A DNA stretch of 64,000 bases from Thuidium tamariscinum (Eukaryota > Streptophyta > Bryopsida > Hypnales > Thuidiaceae). Position 1 is the stretch's first letter, and every line of letters starts with the position of its first letter. The stretch lies in assembly GCA_947034885.2 (NCBI GenBank), contig OX344757.2:20082001-20146000 (forward strand), read 5' to 3'. The position numbers and the translations under genes are program-made. Under the pieces are notes generated by a model. The model searched no databases and had not been told where the DNA came from. It worked only from the letters and a program-made list of their open reading frames with translations. Below are positions 44,461-56,208 of the stretch, piece by piece.

Positions 44461-46443
44461 TTAACCCTTTAAGGACCGGTTGACCACTTTTTGGTTGATT
44501 TTTGCACTCTCAGTCTAATATTGTTCAAAATACATTTGATCACAAAAATCTCAAAGAGTAACACAATTAGAGTGTCTTCATGGGTGAATGCAAGAAACAC
44601 TTATTATAAAGCCTTTAGTCACATTCTAGTTTTTTATTTATTTTTTGGCCATAAATTTTGTATTTTAGCTTCAAATGACTTAAAATTTATAGGGAAGCTA
44701 CTCATAGCTATTATATATTTACAATGAATTTTGAAGATTTTCCAAAAATAAATTATTATTTTTAAATTGCCCCAAAAATTTCTCACAATACTCAATTTAG
44801 GGGGTTTTGCACCATTTATCTCCAAAAACACAAATTTTGACCTAAAATTTTGATAGGATGGTCTCTTAGTAGACTTATACCTATTGTCCAAAGGAATTCT
44901 AAAAATACTTATTTTTAAGTGTTGTAGAAGTCCACAAAGAGAGCTTCATCCTCCATTTTTTTTTCCAAAGGTATAAAATATTATTTTGGTGAGTTTTTTG
45001 GTCAAATCTCATCACCAATTTTTTTTTCAAGTTTTGGATTTTTATGTACTTTCTAAAAAAAGAATACTATTTTCTACAAATTAAAATGTCACAAGTTGTA
45101 TTTTCTTCACCAAAACTTTGAACAAAATTCTCATAGAATCCGGTGAAGAAAATTCAACTTGTGACATTTTAATTTGTAGAAAATAGTATTCATTTTTTAG
45201 AAAGTACATAAAAATACAAAACTTAAAAAAACTTTTTGGTGATGAAATTTGACCCAAAAACTCATCAAAATAATATTTTATACCTTTGGAAAAAAAATGG
45301 AGAATGAAGCTCTCTTTGTAGACCTCTACAACACTTAAAAATAAGTATTTTTAGAATTCCTTTGGACAATAGGTATAAGTCTACTAAGAGACCATCTTGT
45401 CCAAATTTTAGGTCAAAATTCGTGTTTTTGGAGATAAATGGTACAAAACCCCTCGAAATTGAGTATTGTGAGAAATTTTGGGGGCTATTTAAAAATAATA
45501 AATTATTTTGAAAAATCTTCAAAATTCATAATAAATACATAATAGCTATGAGTAGCTTCCCTATAAATTTTGAGTCATTTGGAGCTAAAATACAAAATTT
45601 ATGGCTAAAAAATAAATAAAAAAACTAGGGTGTGACAAAATGCAACAAATAGTACAAGTGTTTCTTGCATTCACCCTCATGCGCTTCAAACAAAACCAAT
45701 TTCAAGAGAATTGAAGCATTAATGCATTAGCTATGAGGTTGCAAACTCAAATGGCCTGGACCTTTAAATGGAAAGTGTTTAACAAAAATACGAAAAAATA
45801 TCAATCAATTTGTGAGGTTTTTTGTATCTTAATGTCTTGACAAGGCATAAGTGTTGCTTGTAATCTCATGAATGCCCAAAGTAAACTTATGTATTGAAAT
45901 TTATGTAGTGCAAATTCTAAAGGGTCATTCAAGTCATTGATTTTTGAAGATTAAGGGAAACATCTCAAATTCCAAAAAGGCTCTAAAAGAAAATATGATT
46001 TAGAGGTACATTTTTCTTTCTTCAATGTACCAAATCTGCACATTTTAGAAGGGGATTGCTTTTGATGACCACATATGACCATTTCTTGTGAACTTGAAAA
46101 TTTGTAACTAATTTCAAAAAGCTTCAAAAAATATGAAACGACTTGGGTTAAATGCCTATTCTACTTGTCTCTCGAAAGAAATTAACTGAAAAATATTTAA
46201 AGATGTTTCACCTCTCCAAAATTCAATTCTAGCCCTTAAAAGGTTGATTTATGAACCTTCTATCTTATTTATAGCAATTTGTACCATTGGATGAGTTTGA
46301 TTTTTTGTTAGGTTGAAGAATCTCCCTTATGCCAATACTTTACATGATTTGATCTAAGATTACATCCTTAGAGTGGCCACAAAATTCACTTTCTTGAAGA
46401 ACTATGCCTACCCCCAAATCAACCACAGTCCTTAAAGGGTTAA
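44461..46443. mobile_element. TTAA-type element F7, 1,983 bp, carrying a giant hairpin
   Basis: The left end is TTAACCCTTTAAGGACC and the right end is the complement of TTAACCCTTTAAGGACTG: 16 bp match perfectly. Both are bounded by TTAA. Inside is an inverted repeat with arms of about 535 bp (44579-45681). No ORF encodes a recognisable protein. Confidence 0.78.
44579..45681. repeat. long inverted repeat, arms ~535 bp, loop ~30 bp
   Basis: The left arm 44579-45111 and right arm 45142-45681 are nearly perfect reverse complements. The loop is 45112-45141. For example, GTGAATGCAAGAAACACTT at the outer left pairs with the TTCTTGCATTCACCC region at the outer right. TTCTTCACC and GGTGAAGAA close the loop. 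Differences are scattered single bases and small gaps. A transcript would form a very long dsRNA hairpin. Confidence 0.92.
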
Positions 46444-47648
46444 GCTTCATCATTCTCTATTCTTTTAGATTCATTCCGAACTTTTGGGAAAGCTCATAGC
46501 ATTGTCATCCTCCAACTGATTTTCATCACCTCAAATCTTCAATTCATCTGGAGTTCAATGACTTGTACGATTTGGAGGAGGTCATCGATGTCCACTAATT
46601 TCACCGAGAATTTTCACCCAACTGGCCAACAATTCTTGCAACCTACAGTGATTCACCCCATGCTGATACATCTACAGTGGGTGACCAATAAATTCCTCAT
46701 CAGGCCTACCCAGCTACAACTTACAACATCAATCACTGCTGGAGTGGTGTATTGCAAAGAATCATACGAAGACCGTGGGAGAGGGAGGGTGCTCACAGGA
46801 AAGCAGTTGGGGATAGCAACGGCTGCACCTGTTTCTCATTGCGGCTTGGGCCCAAAGGATGCTGGAACGAGACATTCAAGCGATAGCAAAATCTAGAGCC
46901 TAAATCTTTTGCAGAAGCATACTCCACCCCAGACTTGACTCTGTGCAGCACCTTCTCCGACCAATACCTCCAGATTACCTTCACATTGATCCTCATCTGC
47001 TTGGGCCAATTCCTTTGAAGTGACGTTTTTTCAAACAGTCCCAGATAAGGATATATTTTCATCCGTCGATCATGAGAATGCGTTCGAATTCGTTATTGTT
47101 GTGGTGTTTTACACAGGATTCATGCGTGTGAGAGATAGAATAATTTGGGCTGGAATTGAAGGAGACTGAATAATTTACCTGATGGCTTGGTGTTGATGAG
47201 GGAGAGTGGTGGAGACCGATTTGTATTTGGTTCCCTTGAGAGTTGCTGTACGTGATCACCTTGCCCGGTTGTTATTCAACACGTGGTGCCATGGACGATC
47301 TAGCTCCTGCGTAATTGCTCAGCCAGGCGGCTCTTGACGAAGTTCAAATTTTGATTCATTCATCAAGCCTCGCTGTAGTTGAATCGCCACCCGTTTCTTC
47401 TCCAGCTGGGAAAGGCAAATTTGGGTGTTCATGCACGCATTCCTCGGCGCCTTCATTTTGTGAAAGCTGAGATCGTTCATGAGCTTGGAATTACTTTGCT
47501 ATTGCTCGTTGAACCCACGTACTCGTGATTGATCATAAATGGTTGGAGTCGACGAGTCGCCAAAGCGGAAAAGATTTCATGCGGAATCCCTTGATGAAGT
47601 AAAAGCAGCAAACCCTCGTGTGAAACCGTGTGAGGCCGGGTCGCGTCG
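46444..47648. other. less AT-rich stretch, no gene assigned
   Basis: Base composition is closer to that of the genes than the repeats. Overlapping ORFs run on both strands (46558-46896 plus, 46793-47062 minus), but no family motif or consistent splice chain was found. Confidence 0.35.
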
Positions 47649-48672
47649 ATGTTCGTCTGTGGCCGAGAACAGAATACAAATTTGTTACAAGGCTTAGTTG
47701 GGGAGGAGAGAGAGAGACATGGCGGATGCGGGACGATGGCTAGCCTCTTCGGCCCTTCCAAGAACCGGGCTGAGATTAGTTTTAAACAATTACGATCGCC
47801 AGCCTCCACGTTACCTGCAGATCTTTCTCGTATCATAGCTTCAGTTGAGTCTCCAGCTGTAGAGGAGACACGGTCGCACTTTCCGCTGGTGCAGTCTAAA
47901 GGGTTGAAAACTACTGACGCAAAGGATTTTAGCGGCACCCTAACTTCTCAGAGATCAACAAATAGTCTTGGCGATGTCTCAGTTGCCTTGCATGTCCGAG
48001 CAGACGATTTCGGGCGTTGTGGCTAGCTCTGATATATAGCGAGTGGGAAGGCTGTGGTACCAGATTCGATTAACCCAAGTGGAGAAGAAGCTAAGGCAAA
48101 TCTCTGGGTTTGAATGACTGTGTTGGTGAGCTTGCTAGTGACGGATTTGTAGGCTCAATTGCGTCCCTGGAGTCTGCAAGGGGAGAGAGAAAGCTCAAGT
48201 GATGACCCAAACGAGGACGCGAATCGAGTGCAGCAGATCAGATGGCGGAAACAGAGCAGGACGTTCTTCGTCTATAGGAAGACAGTGCGGAAGTTCTCAA
48301 CAGCGATGGAAGCTTTTCAAGCGCAATTGGGGCAACTGGCAAGATGCCTGAGGACCAGGTGAGCTTGAAGAGAATACATGCTTCTGTCGTTGCAATGTAC
48401 CTGGGCTTGATGGATTTGAGCACGAAAACAATCCCAAAAAAATTCCATGAGGAAAAATCATGCTTGTCTACGGGTTTTAGCCCTAATTTAGAGCATAGCA
48501 TTTCTGCATTTGCTTTCGCTTAGCTTCTCCTATCCTCTCCAATCAACAAATTTTTGCGTTTTCATGATCGAAGACTGATACCGAGGCTTGAAATAGGTCC
48601 AAAGTAAAGGAATCGAGGGCCGGGAAGAAAAGAGCAGTCGATGAGCGCGTCGCTGGCTTCCAGAATCCTGAG
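47649..48672 (+). CDS. unresolved gene-like region, possible multi-exon 5' part
   Basis: An ORF at 47649-48026 has an internal start MASLFGPSKNRAEI that reads like a protein N-terminus. Downstream, two frames join in phase 2 across a GTGAGC donor (after 48359) and an ATAG acceptor (48596-48597). They read ARCLRTR then SKVKESRAGKKRAV and end at a GTATTG donor near 48673. The downstream exon may open after an acceptor at about 48151 (TTTGTAG). No family is recognised, the link between first and later parts is not settled, and MITEs follow at once. It could be a truncated gene, a 5' fragment or chance. Confidence 0.3.
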
Positions 48673-48759
48673 GTATTGATTTCACGTCCAAAAATTTGCT
48701 TGTTTTGGCTTAAAATTTCGATGTAGAGTACTTTATTTTCGATACCAAAGATAGGTTAA

Positions 48760-49164
48760 GAGCATCCCCATTGCAACGCAACATATGACACAAATTGGAT
48801 AATTGGCTAGACTTGGCCATTTTAATTGTCTCACGATGCATGGCAAAGCCAAAAAAGTGGTCAAGCTTGGTCAAATTTGATGAAGGCTCAGCCAAATGGA
48901 GAGTTATCACCAAATTGAGACTCACCTTGGTATGATTTCTTTTTGTCATTATTCTTAAGTTTTGAAGTACATTTGAAAAGAAAAAGTTTTTGTTTCATCA
49001 ACATTCACCATGTAGCACCTTGGAATTTGAAAAAATTTGTTTTCGTGTACTCATTACCTAAGTTGGGGTGGAACAAAATTAAGTGGCTAGGCTCAGGCTT
49101 ATTGAATCCCATGCTAAATGATCTCTAGTTAGGCCTTTTGGTCATGCCAAATGTGAGTATGCTC
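48760..49164. mobile_element. PIF/Harbinger-like MITE with TAA flanks
   Basis: It starts GAGCATCCCCATTG and ends GAGTATGCTC, each flanked by TAA. It belongs to the GAGCATCC end type seen at 43735. A further GTGGAGATGCTTTAAG end follows at about 49221. Confidence 0.55.
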
Positions 49165-49395
49165 TAAGTTCTTTGTCATTACTAAAAGAATCCTTGATTG
49201 GTCCTTTTCGTCATACTAAGCGTGGAGATGCTTTAAGTTTTTTTATCATTGCTAAAAGCATCTCCACACCTAACCAAAAAGATGGCATGGGATCTAGTAC
49301 ACCTAGCCCAGCCACTTAATTTTGCCCCACTTCAACTTGGGCAACACATGGAAGCAAACTTTTTCAGATTTCAAAATTCTATGTAGTGAGTGCCA
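49030..49395. repeat. inverted repeat of MITE ends
   Basis: CAAAATTAAGTGGCT near 49075 has its complement AGCCACTTAATTTTG near 49310. AGTTGGGGTGG pairs with CCCCACTTCAACTTG. The right arm begins at AAAAGCATCTCCACACC. This looks like two related MITEs inserted head to head. Confidence 0.6.
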
Positions 49396-49485
49396 ATAAA
49401 ACAATAACTTTTTTTACATACAAATGTCTTGAAACTTGAAAATAATAACAAAAAAAAATCATATCAATTGAATCTTAGTTTGATG

Positions 49486-49870
49486 ATGACTTTCCTTTTG
49501 ACCAAGCACATGAAGATGAACAAGTACTGCATCTGTGCAACGGGCTACAAGGTCAAGAGCCTCACAATGTGAAAACCATTTACAACAACTACATTCTTGT
49601 GATCATCACCGATAACTTTGTCCTCCGATTCAGTGAGGTGTTCAATTGGGAGACTTTCTCCGTGCCCATTCCGGAGCAAGACATTTCTAGTCTAAAGAAT
49701 CTCCTCACTGCAATTCCGGAGAAATACTGCAATGCCAGGCAGAGGCAGCTCCATAAGGTGCAGCTGCATTTCGTGTAGCATGACACCCCCGGAGAAGTAT
49801 GATGCATTTCATATGATTTGCATTCGATGTGGAAACAACCAGCTAGAACAAATTTGAGAATCGACGTCCA
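49486..49870 (+). pseudogene. exostosin-family (GT47) pseudogene fragment
   Basis: Three frames, read in order, give the conserved C-terminal part of plant exostosin-like glycosyltransferases. First HMKMNKYCICATGYKVKS, then VIITDNFVLRFSEVFNWE, FSVPIPEQDISSLKNLL and KVQLHFV, then PEKYDAFHMI. Defects: a frameshift near 49565, a TAG at 49777 where the family normally has an aromatic residue, and a frameshift at a C run near 49790. No intron interrupts it. The N-terminal part is absent. The intact family acts in the Golgi on cell-wall glycans; this copy cannot make a protein. Confidence 0.82.
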
Positions 49871-50878
49871 GGGAATTGTTCTAGAGCTGGCTACTGCTTT
49901 GCATACAATAAGACAAAGACTTGCATTTTGTAACAAGAGGCAATTTTCTACCAAGACTTCAAAACTTTGCGTGGCAGCTAGCATTCCAACATGAATTTGG
50001 ATCTCAAAGTCACATAATGCTCAAAATGAAATGAAGAAAGTTTTATGCTTTTCTTCTTTCTCCAAAGTCAGATACTAGCCCCACTCCACAGTTTTGGAGC
50101 GCAATTCTGGAACACCTTTTTATGTGGACCAGCTCCGACCACCTATTTGTTAAATTTGAGATATAGAATTTAGGAATTATAGCATTTAAGAAGTAGATTA
50201 CATTGGCACTCCGAATGAGACTGACTCTTCTGGTAAACAAATGCAAATACACTCAAAGAATGGGTTGAATGTACTATAAAGTCGGAGACCTCGATGTGCA
50301 CGGTCTCTTGTTCCAGTAAGAAGAATTCTTTTCAAAATCAATAATTCCATTTTCAAGTATTTACCCTAAACCACTTTACGTTCACTTGTGAGGAACTGAA
50401 AAGATGTCGTACTCGAAAGACATAAAATTTGGTAACATTGTACCTTTTGAGGTACCGTTAAGGGGAAGTGCAAGCGAATGCACCTCTAGAACGAGTTCAC
50501 TTACGGATTCAAGTATCTGCTGGTAGTATCTGTCAGTAAACACACTAAATCCAGCATACCATTAGTGGAAATCAACAACTCAAACTCACGATTTGTTGTG
50601 CAACAGACGGTACTGGATTCTGTTTCATGAATTATCGTTACTCTTGCAGATTCATGACATGAACTATCCATATGCCAAAAAAGAGACAAGTAATGATTGA
50701 CCAATGCACTGCTGCCAAGCACTAGAATTCAGTAATATATGACCGGAATGTAACCATGACTCAAATTGCTGAGCCAGAATGTCACCAAATTGAGTGCAGA
50801 GAACTACCTATACATTTCTGGCCGTCCAACTCTTAGATTCAGATTGGATGACGTGAAAGGCGTGAAAGGTTTAGGCAT
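49871..50878. other. 3' flank of DUF220 gene
   Basis: This probably holds the 3' UTR of the minus-strand gene that stops at 50879. The ORFs at 50043-50252 and 50501-50722 have no recognisable similarity. Confidence 0.4.
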
Positions 50879-53856
50879 TCATGGAGGTGATTCCTCTTTC
50901 AGCCTCCACCTGCCTTTCCTTGTCTTGCGCCGGCTACCCATAGGCTTCTTCAAGTATTCTGAACTTTCATCGAGAGCGTCTTCATGCTGACTAACATGGG
51001 AAATTTCAGGCTGCTCTCCAGACTTTTCTAATGAGGATTCCCGCAATCTTTTACCCTCTGCCTGTAGGTCTTCAAGTAACGTTTCTGTTGTCCGTGTTGT
51101 GATTCCTCGCACATAACCCTTGAAAGGAGGAGGCGGCAGTACTGCAGGTTGCACCACCTGCCATAAAGCACAAAATGTAACAATAATTAAACAATTCGAT
51201 GAGCTTCAATGCATTGCCTCCATATTATAATCTGTAACACCTGCAGAAGTAAATAAACAAATTTACCTGCTGCAAATGGACTACGGATGCCACTCTGTCT
51301 GCTACGTGTTCTGGAACTGGAATACCCTCAGCATCAATGTAAAGGGGCTCCACTTTCCAATAGCCATCAAACTGTTTCATAAAACCTTGCCTTGCGAGCC
51401 TGTAATTCATCTGCACATCCACCAGTATATTTGACCACACTGATATTGAACAATATCTGCCATCCTAACCGCTGCTCACATCTTATAGACACACCATCTG
51501 TCTACAGTCTGCATGTCCATTCAACAAACATACAACCTACTCCCAAAAGTTCACCGTCACCGACCTCAAAACCCTCCTGAAATAACGAAATTCAAAAAGA
51601 ATAAGATATATCCACAAACGTACCAAGCGCTTCCGTCGGTCTTGGTCAACTAGAACACAAACACTTAGTGTTCCGGAAAAACACAAAAACCTCCAGATCG
51701 CTGCCTGGTCTACCTCCACCAATTGCCTTTGCCCATCATCTTCAAGCACTTTGCGAGAAAGAACTTCCTGCGATCATCAAGCTGATTTGTCAAAAATCGT
51801 CAATGAAGGAAAATGATTCCTCAAATCACGAAGTACACATGTGGACATTTCCCAGCAGGATGTAGATAGCTTCATAATATCTATGTGATGCGGACTTAGT
51901 GAAGGATAAAGTAACATCAAAAAGTTTACCTTAATGTTTTTAAATACCCGTTTATTTCCAGGATCTATCAAAATGTTCCACACTGCGTCAGGAGGAAGCC
52001 CTATCTTGAATTGAGAATTGACTTCACAGAAGGCTTCCTTCGGCACTGTCACCTGCAAGGCAAGCAGTATCCGCCTTTAATGTCAATCCAATGTAGAGCT
52101 ACCATGGTTCATTGATGAGCCGAGTGACAGTCATAAATACCCTGATTGAATCCAGGCCGAACATCGACAGACTTACATAACATTTTATACCCCATCTGCA
52201 AACACTCTTTGGAAGTTGGGGCAATTTCGATCCTATTCTGATTTACTCCAGTACCCTCTCATCACAACATATCCCCCCAAAAGTCTAGGTTGACCCCAAG
52301 TCAAGGTTTGGTGCCCTTAGCTAAAGAATATGATGTGAGCTGAAAAATGATATGTTCATCTTCAGCGATGGAACAAGACAATTCCGGCCTCTTGCAGCCC
52401 TTCCCTTTAAAAAAGTGAGTAATAACGATTGACATCTCTCTTGCTAATGGTCTAAGCATTTCCAGGCATTTCTCAATAATTAGTTCAACAAGGATTCTAA
52501 ACGCCTCTCAGATGACCTTTATGGAGCATTCATTCTGGTGGAAACTGAAGAACACGAATTTTCAAATAAGGAACTCCAGGAGTCGAATCTATCAACACTT
52601 GGCGGCATGTTGTATCACATGGCGAAAGTCGAGATGCAGGTGCTCTTCTGAGCCTCAGAATGCAAGGAGACGTACCATAAGAGAGGGTCTCTCATCTATC
52701 CACGTGCTGTTTCTTCTCCATGCATCCATTTCTTGGTCCAAAGACCGCCCAGCTGTAAAACTTATCTGGTCCACTGCTTCCTCAGGCCTAGGTGCACTCC
52801 TGCTACTTCCGAATTTAAGGTCCATAGGCTGCACACCCTGTGTCCACTTTGATATTGATCGTTGTGCAACCTGGCATGACATTGTTGTGCAATGAAAATA
52901 AATCAATTACAGAGAGCTAGTGCATCATAATTCTCACAAACTGAAAACTCTACGATTGATGTGGATTTAATTTATTCGAAGTCCCGCCCGACACGCCCAA
53001 TCACAATTCAAATTCCCTATTTCAGTCCTTTGTTTTCAAACCTCAAACCTACCGTAAAGATCTACATCAGTCCCCAAAAGCCAGCAGCGGAATAGAGAGG
53101 TTATAGACGGGAGAAGTAGGCTGAATATGAAACTGCACTCAAGCTACACGTCGTTTACAGATTGGCACTCTCCTCAATATTCTCCGCACGAAACAACACT
53201 GTGGACACCACACATCTCGCTACCCTAAAAACGCAAATTCTCACAAAAACAATAACTGACCAATTGAGAAACCAAACTGCCCGCTTCGAAACCTATTTCA
53301 AAATCCGAGCTCTCGAAATTCGTGGAAATCAATATGCAGTCAATCTAACCACAAGATAACCAAAGCAGCTGTCAAGGGATGACGCAGGACAAGAAAGAAA
53401 CAGAGCGTTCAGATGATTTAAAATCAAACGTGACATTGACGGACTAATTCCATCTACCACACACGAAACAGAGCAGCTCAGCAACTAAATTGCCTGCACG
53501 AAACCCCGTTTAACAGTCCAAGCTCTCAAAATTCGTAAAAACCAACGTCTAACCACTCCAAAGACAACCAATAGAAGTCCTGAGAATCGACTAGCAAACA
53601 CTGATCCAGAAAGAGAGAGATAGAAATAGGTAATAAAATCAAACTAATGTAGACGGCCTAATTCCATCTACAAAATACTAAGCCGAGCAGCATCTACTAC
53701 CAAGAAATGATCCACAAAGAGAGAAAAAAAACTGAAATTTACATTGACGGCTTCATTCCATCTCCCTCCGATCCACTCCACAGCGTCCTTCGGACTCCGC
53801 GGCAGATTTTCCATCGTCATCTGCACCTCCAAACTCCGTTTCCCTCCGTCAGTCAC
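50879..53856 (-). CDS. DUF220 family protein (SRPBCC/START-like fold), complete
   Basis: Plant-specific DUF220 protein related to the polyketide cyclase/START-like lipid-binding superfamily; ligand unknown. Exons in order: 53743-53856, 52676-52870, 51930-52052, 51624-51767, 51267-51410, 50879-51157. All introns are GT-AG in phase 0, giving 332 residues. The conserved core begins at about residue 104: [37 protein letters not shown], then [59 protein letters not shown] and [20 protein letters not shown]. The C-terminal tail of about 55 residues is charged, with [12 protein letters not shown] near the end. The first exon (38 residues, MTDGGKRS start) is less certain because it is not conserved, but frame and donor fit. 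Confidence 0.88.
53260..53785. repeat. degenerate tandem repeat, period ~213 bp, over exon 1/intron 1 of DUF220 gene
   Basis: ATTCCATCTA-type cores follow a GACGG word at about 53448, 53661 and 53755. AGCTCTC..AAATTCGT words recur at 53308 and 53521. The two full offsets are both 213 bases; the last unit is shortened to 94. The last unit includes the end of exon 1 and its splice donor, so the array seems to derive from the exon/intron junction. Confidence 0.7.
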
Positions 53857-54323
53857 ACTGCGGAGTACTCCGTATTAATTATGACACCGCTTGAATGACA
53901 TGCGCAGCAACTGTAAACGTCCACACCTGCTCGTGCTTCCGTCGGAGCCAGAATTCAGTTTCAGTTAACTTACTCCACAATTTTGAGGCCGGGATGGCGT
54001 GGAAAGAGGTCCCACTCGAATGGAAAGCGTCCACGCCACTACCACTGGTGTAACCCTAAAACAGAGCAGCGTAGGCCATGGCCGTGGCCATCGCCATAGC
54101 CGTAGCCAGGGGTCCACAAAGGACAAGTTCAGCGCACAACATCTGGCTTGTGGCCTTCGACCCTCGTGGCTCACGGAAATTGACTTTGCGTTTGTAAGTC
54201 TTACGTATGTATTGTAAATCTTACGTATGTAGTATACTTTGTGGACTTTAGGAACCTTCCGACTAGGCATTAGCTTACCATCATTCTTAACCCTAGAAGG
54301 TCTTCATCCTTTTTGCAAAACAT
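53857..54323. other. DUF220 5' flank
   Basis: Promoter or 5' UTR side of the DUF220 gene; even base composition up to about 54240. A run of GGCC(A/G)TGGC-like words lies near 54075. An isolated TTAACCCTAGAAGG end lies at 54289. No separate gene is recognised. Confidence 0.4.
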
Positions 54324-54606
54324 TAGATGAGATTTGAGGCCTCTGGAAGACTGCAAGTTATCAAACTATGAGAATGCAGTAACTGCCACAGAAACGAAAA
54401 AACACGGGAAGTTGACATGGCCGAGACCATGCCATGTCATTAATTTTTTTTTCATAAAAAATTTTGGAATTTATTTGGCATTCAAGGACCAAATTTGGAC
54501 TTTTTTATTTTTTATAAAATTGCTAGTTGACAACAACCAACAATTTCAAAAACGATTTTGGGTATCGACCTAATAACTATCCTCCCAAGGCCTGAAATCT
54601 CATCTA
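54324..54606. mobile_element. TIR element B1, 283 bp
   Basis: The ends are TTAGATGAGATTTGAGGCCT and AGGCCTGAAATCTCATCTA. Subterminal GACTGCAAGTTATCAAAC corresponds to the A/B family block. The core is AT-rich. Confidence 0.75.
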
Positions 54607-55506
54607 TCATCAACTATTTAAAAAATCAAAAGTATTCATTGAAGACCAAACTATTGTTCATGACCTCTATTTTTTTCACAAAATTTCAAAGATAACCAAT
54701 TGCACTCCTATTTCACATGCAAGAACTCTTTGTCATCCATTAGACACTAATTGTCTACAACATCCTTCTAGGATTAAAGGAATTGTGACTGCCAAGGCGT
54801 TCTCACTTATATTGTTTGGTATTCACCGATCCGAGTTGGCACGTGATCGATGAGTCATTTACATTAGTTCAATAGGATAGAATTCCTTCTTTTGTTCTTC
54901 ACTTTGTATTAATTATGTTCAAATTGAAGTCATGATTTTAATGTAGGGGGGATGCTATAATGAAAATAGGCATCCTCTAATGTAAATTATTGATGGAAGT
55001 TTGCAATGTAGATTGATGAACTTTTGAAAATATTTGATTTATGAAGGAAAAAAATAGAATCACTCTTGAGATTTTCACTATATTGTCGAAACCTTGCTTG
55101 AATTGTATGGGAAATTGTTGGTGATGCCTTACATAATTTGTAGTGTATAGTTGGGCATATTACATTGAGTTGTCTTAATAGTGAATGGATAGGGGGCAGG
55201 CGGAGAGAAATGTCATCTAGAAAATTAGTATTACCACAAAATTTTATTTTGTAGAAATTGGTACGTTGCAATAATATTTCAGTTTATACTAATTCAAGAC
55301 AAAGTACTGGAGTGGAATGTATTAGTTTGTTGCAAAAATGTCAGTGTACCAAGAATAAAATGGAAGGTGTGTTGAAATCTTTTTTCAATTGCTAGTAGGA
55401 TCCACAAAAAATTGAAGTATTTGTACAATAAGAACCATGCTCAAATGTTTATTTAGAGTCAACACAAGAGTCATTGCAAGAAACACCGGTCCTATTTCCC
55501 ATCACA
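54607..55506. other. AT-rich sequence, nothing recognised
   Basis: No conserved ORF or element ends are visible between elements B1 and A3. Confidence 0.4.
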
Positions 55507-55842
55507 CATACGAGGATTTCTGGCCCCCAAGAAGACTGTTTCAGAATTGTTCCTAGAAACTGTTCCCACTATTGCAGACCAGCCCCCTATTCGTCTAAAT
55601 TTTTTAATTTTGAAAAAAAAATTGAGAATGTTTAAAAAATAAAGAAAATGATTTAAAAAAATATTCTTTTTTCAAGAAAATATTTTTAAAATATTAAATA
55701 ATTAATTAAAATAATTTATTAATTAGTTTTTTTTGACATGGTAGTTGCTCGACCACATCAGCACAGCGTTCCCGGCGTTCCCAATGCGTTCCCAGCATTT
55801 GGAAACTCGCAGTCTTGTAAATTAGTTGAAAATCCTCTTATA
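55507..55842 (+). mobile_element. TIR element A3, ~336 bp
   Basis: The ends are CATACGAGGATTTCTGG and GAAAATCCTCTTAT. It aligns to A2 end to end: TGCAGACCAGCCCCCTAT, then GTAGTTGCTCGACCACATC and AACTCGCAGTCTTGTA. Confidence 0.78.
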
Positions 55843-55929
55843 ATGGAAGTGACTTTTTTCTCTTGTAGTATAACTTTTGAATCAAAAAAGCTTTGACCTT
55901 CAAATTTTTATTGGAGATAACTAACATCA

Positions 55930-56208
55930 TTAGAAGAAATTTGAGGGGTGCAAGAGACTACAAGTTCCCGTAGTCTAGGAACGCAGTAAATTGCAAAATT
56001 ATAGGAATCCGATGTAGTAGGGGCAATGCCATATTATTTATTTATTTTCTTGAAATTTTTTTTTGACTTTTTTTTGCATTTCAGGACCCAAATTAATTTT
56101 CTTTCCCCCCCCCCTAAAAATGCCGGCCTAAACAGATCCCAAATGTTTGGAGAACTATTTTGGGAACAATCTCAAAATGGCCCTTTAGAGGCCTTAGATT
56201 TCTTCTAA
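55930..56208. mobile_element. TIR element B2, 279 bp
   Basis: The ends are TTAGAAGAAATTTGAGG and CCTTAGATTTCTTCTAA. It contains GACTACAAGTTCCCGTAG and GGGAACAATCTCAAAATGGCC, as in other family members. Confidence 0.75.

Noticed and set aside
44634-45522. Two 85-codon minus-strand ORFs with similar protein sequence.
   Set aside because: They lie in the two arms of the long inverted repeat and in opposite arms read different strands of the same sequence; AT-rich and without domain similarity.
13000-46000. CRISPR arrays, rRNA, organelle or viral inserts.
   Set aside because: No regular short repeats with unique spacers, no rRNA-like conserved blocks, and no viral or organelle genes were seen; repeats here are TIR elements and their fragments.
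47477-47938. 153-codon ORF on the minus strand.
   Set aside because: It overlaps the plus-strand ORF at 47649-48026, has no recognisable domain, and no splice context.
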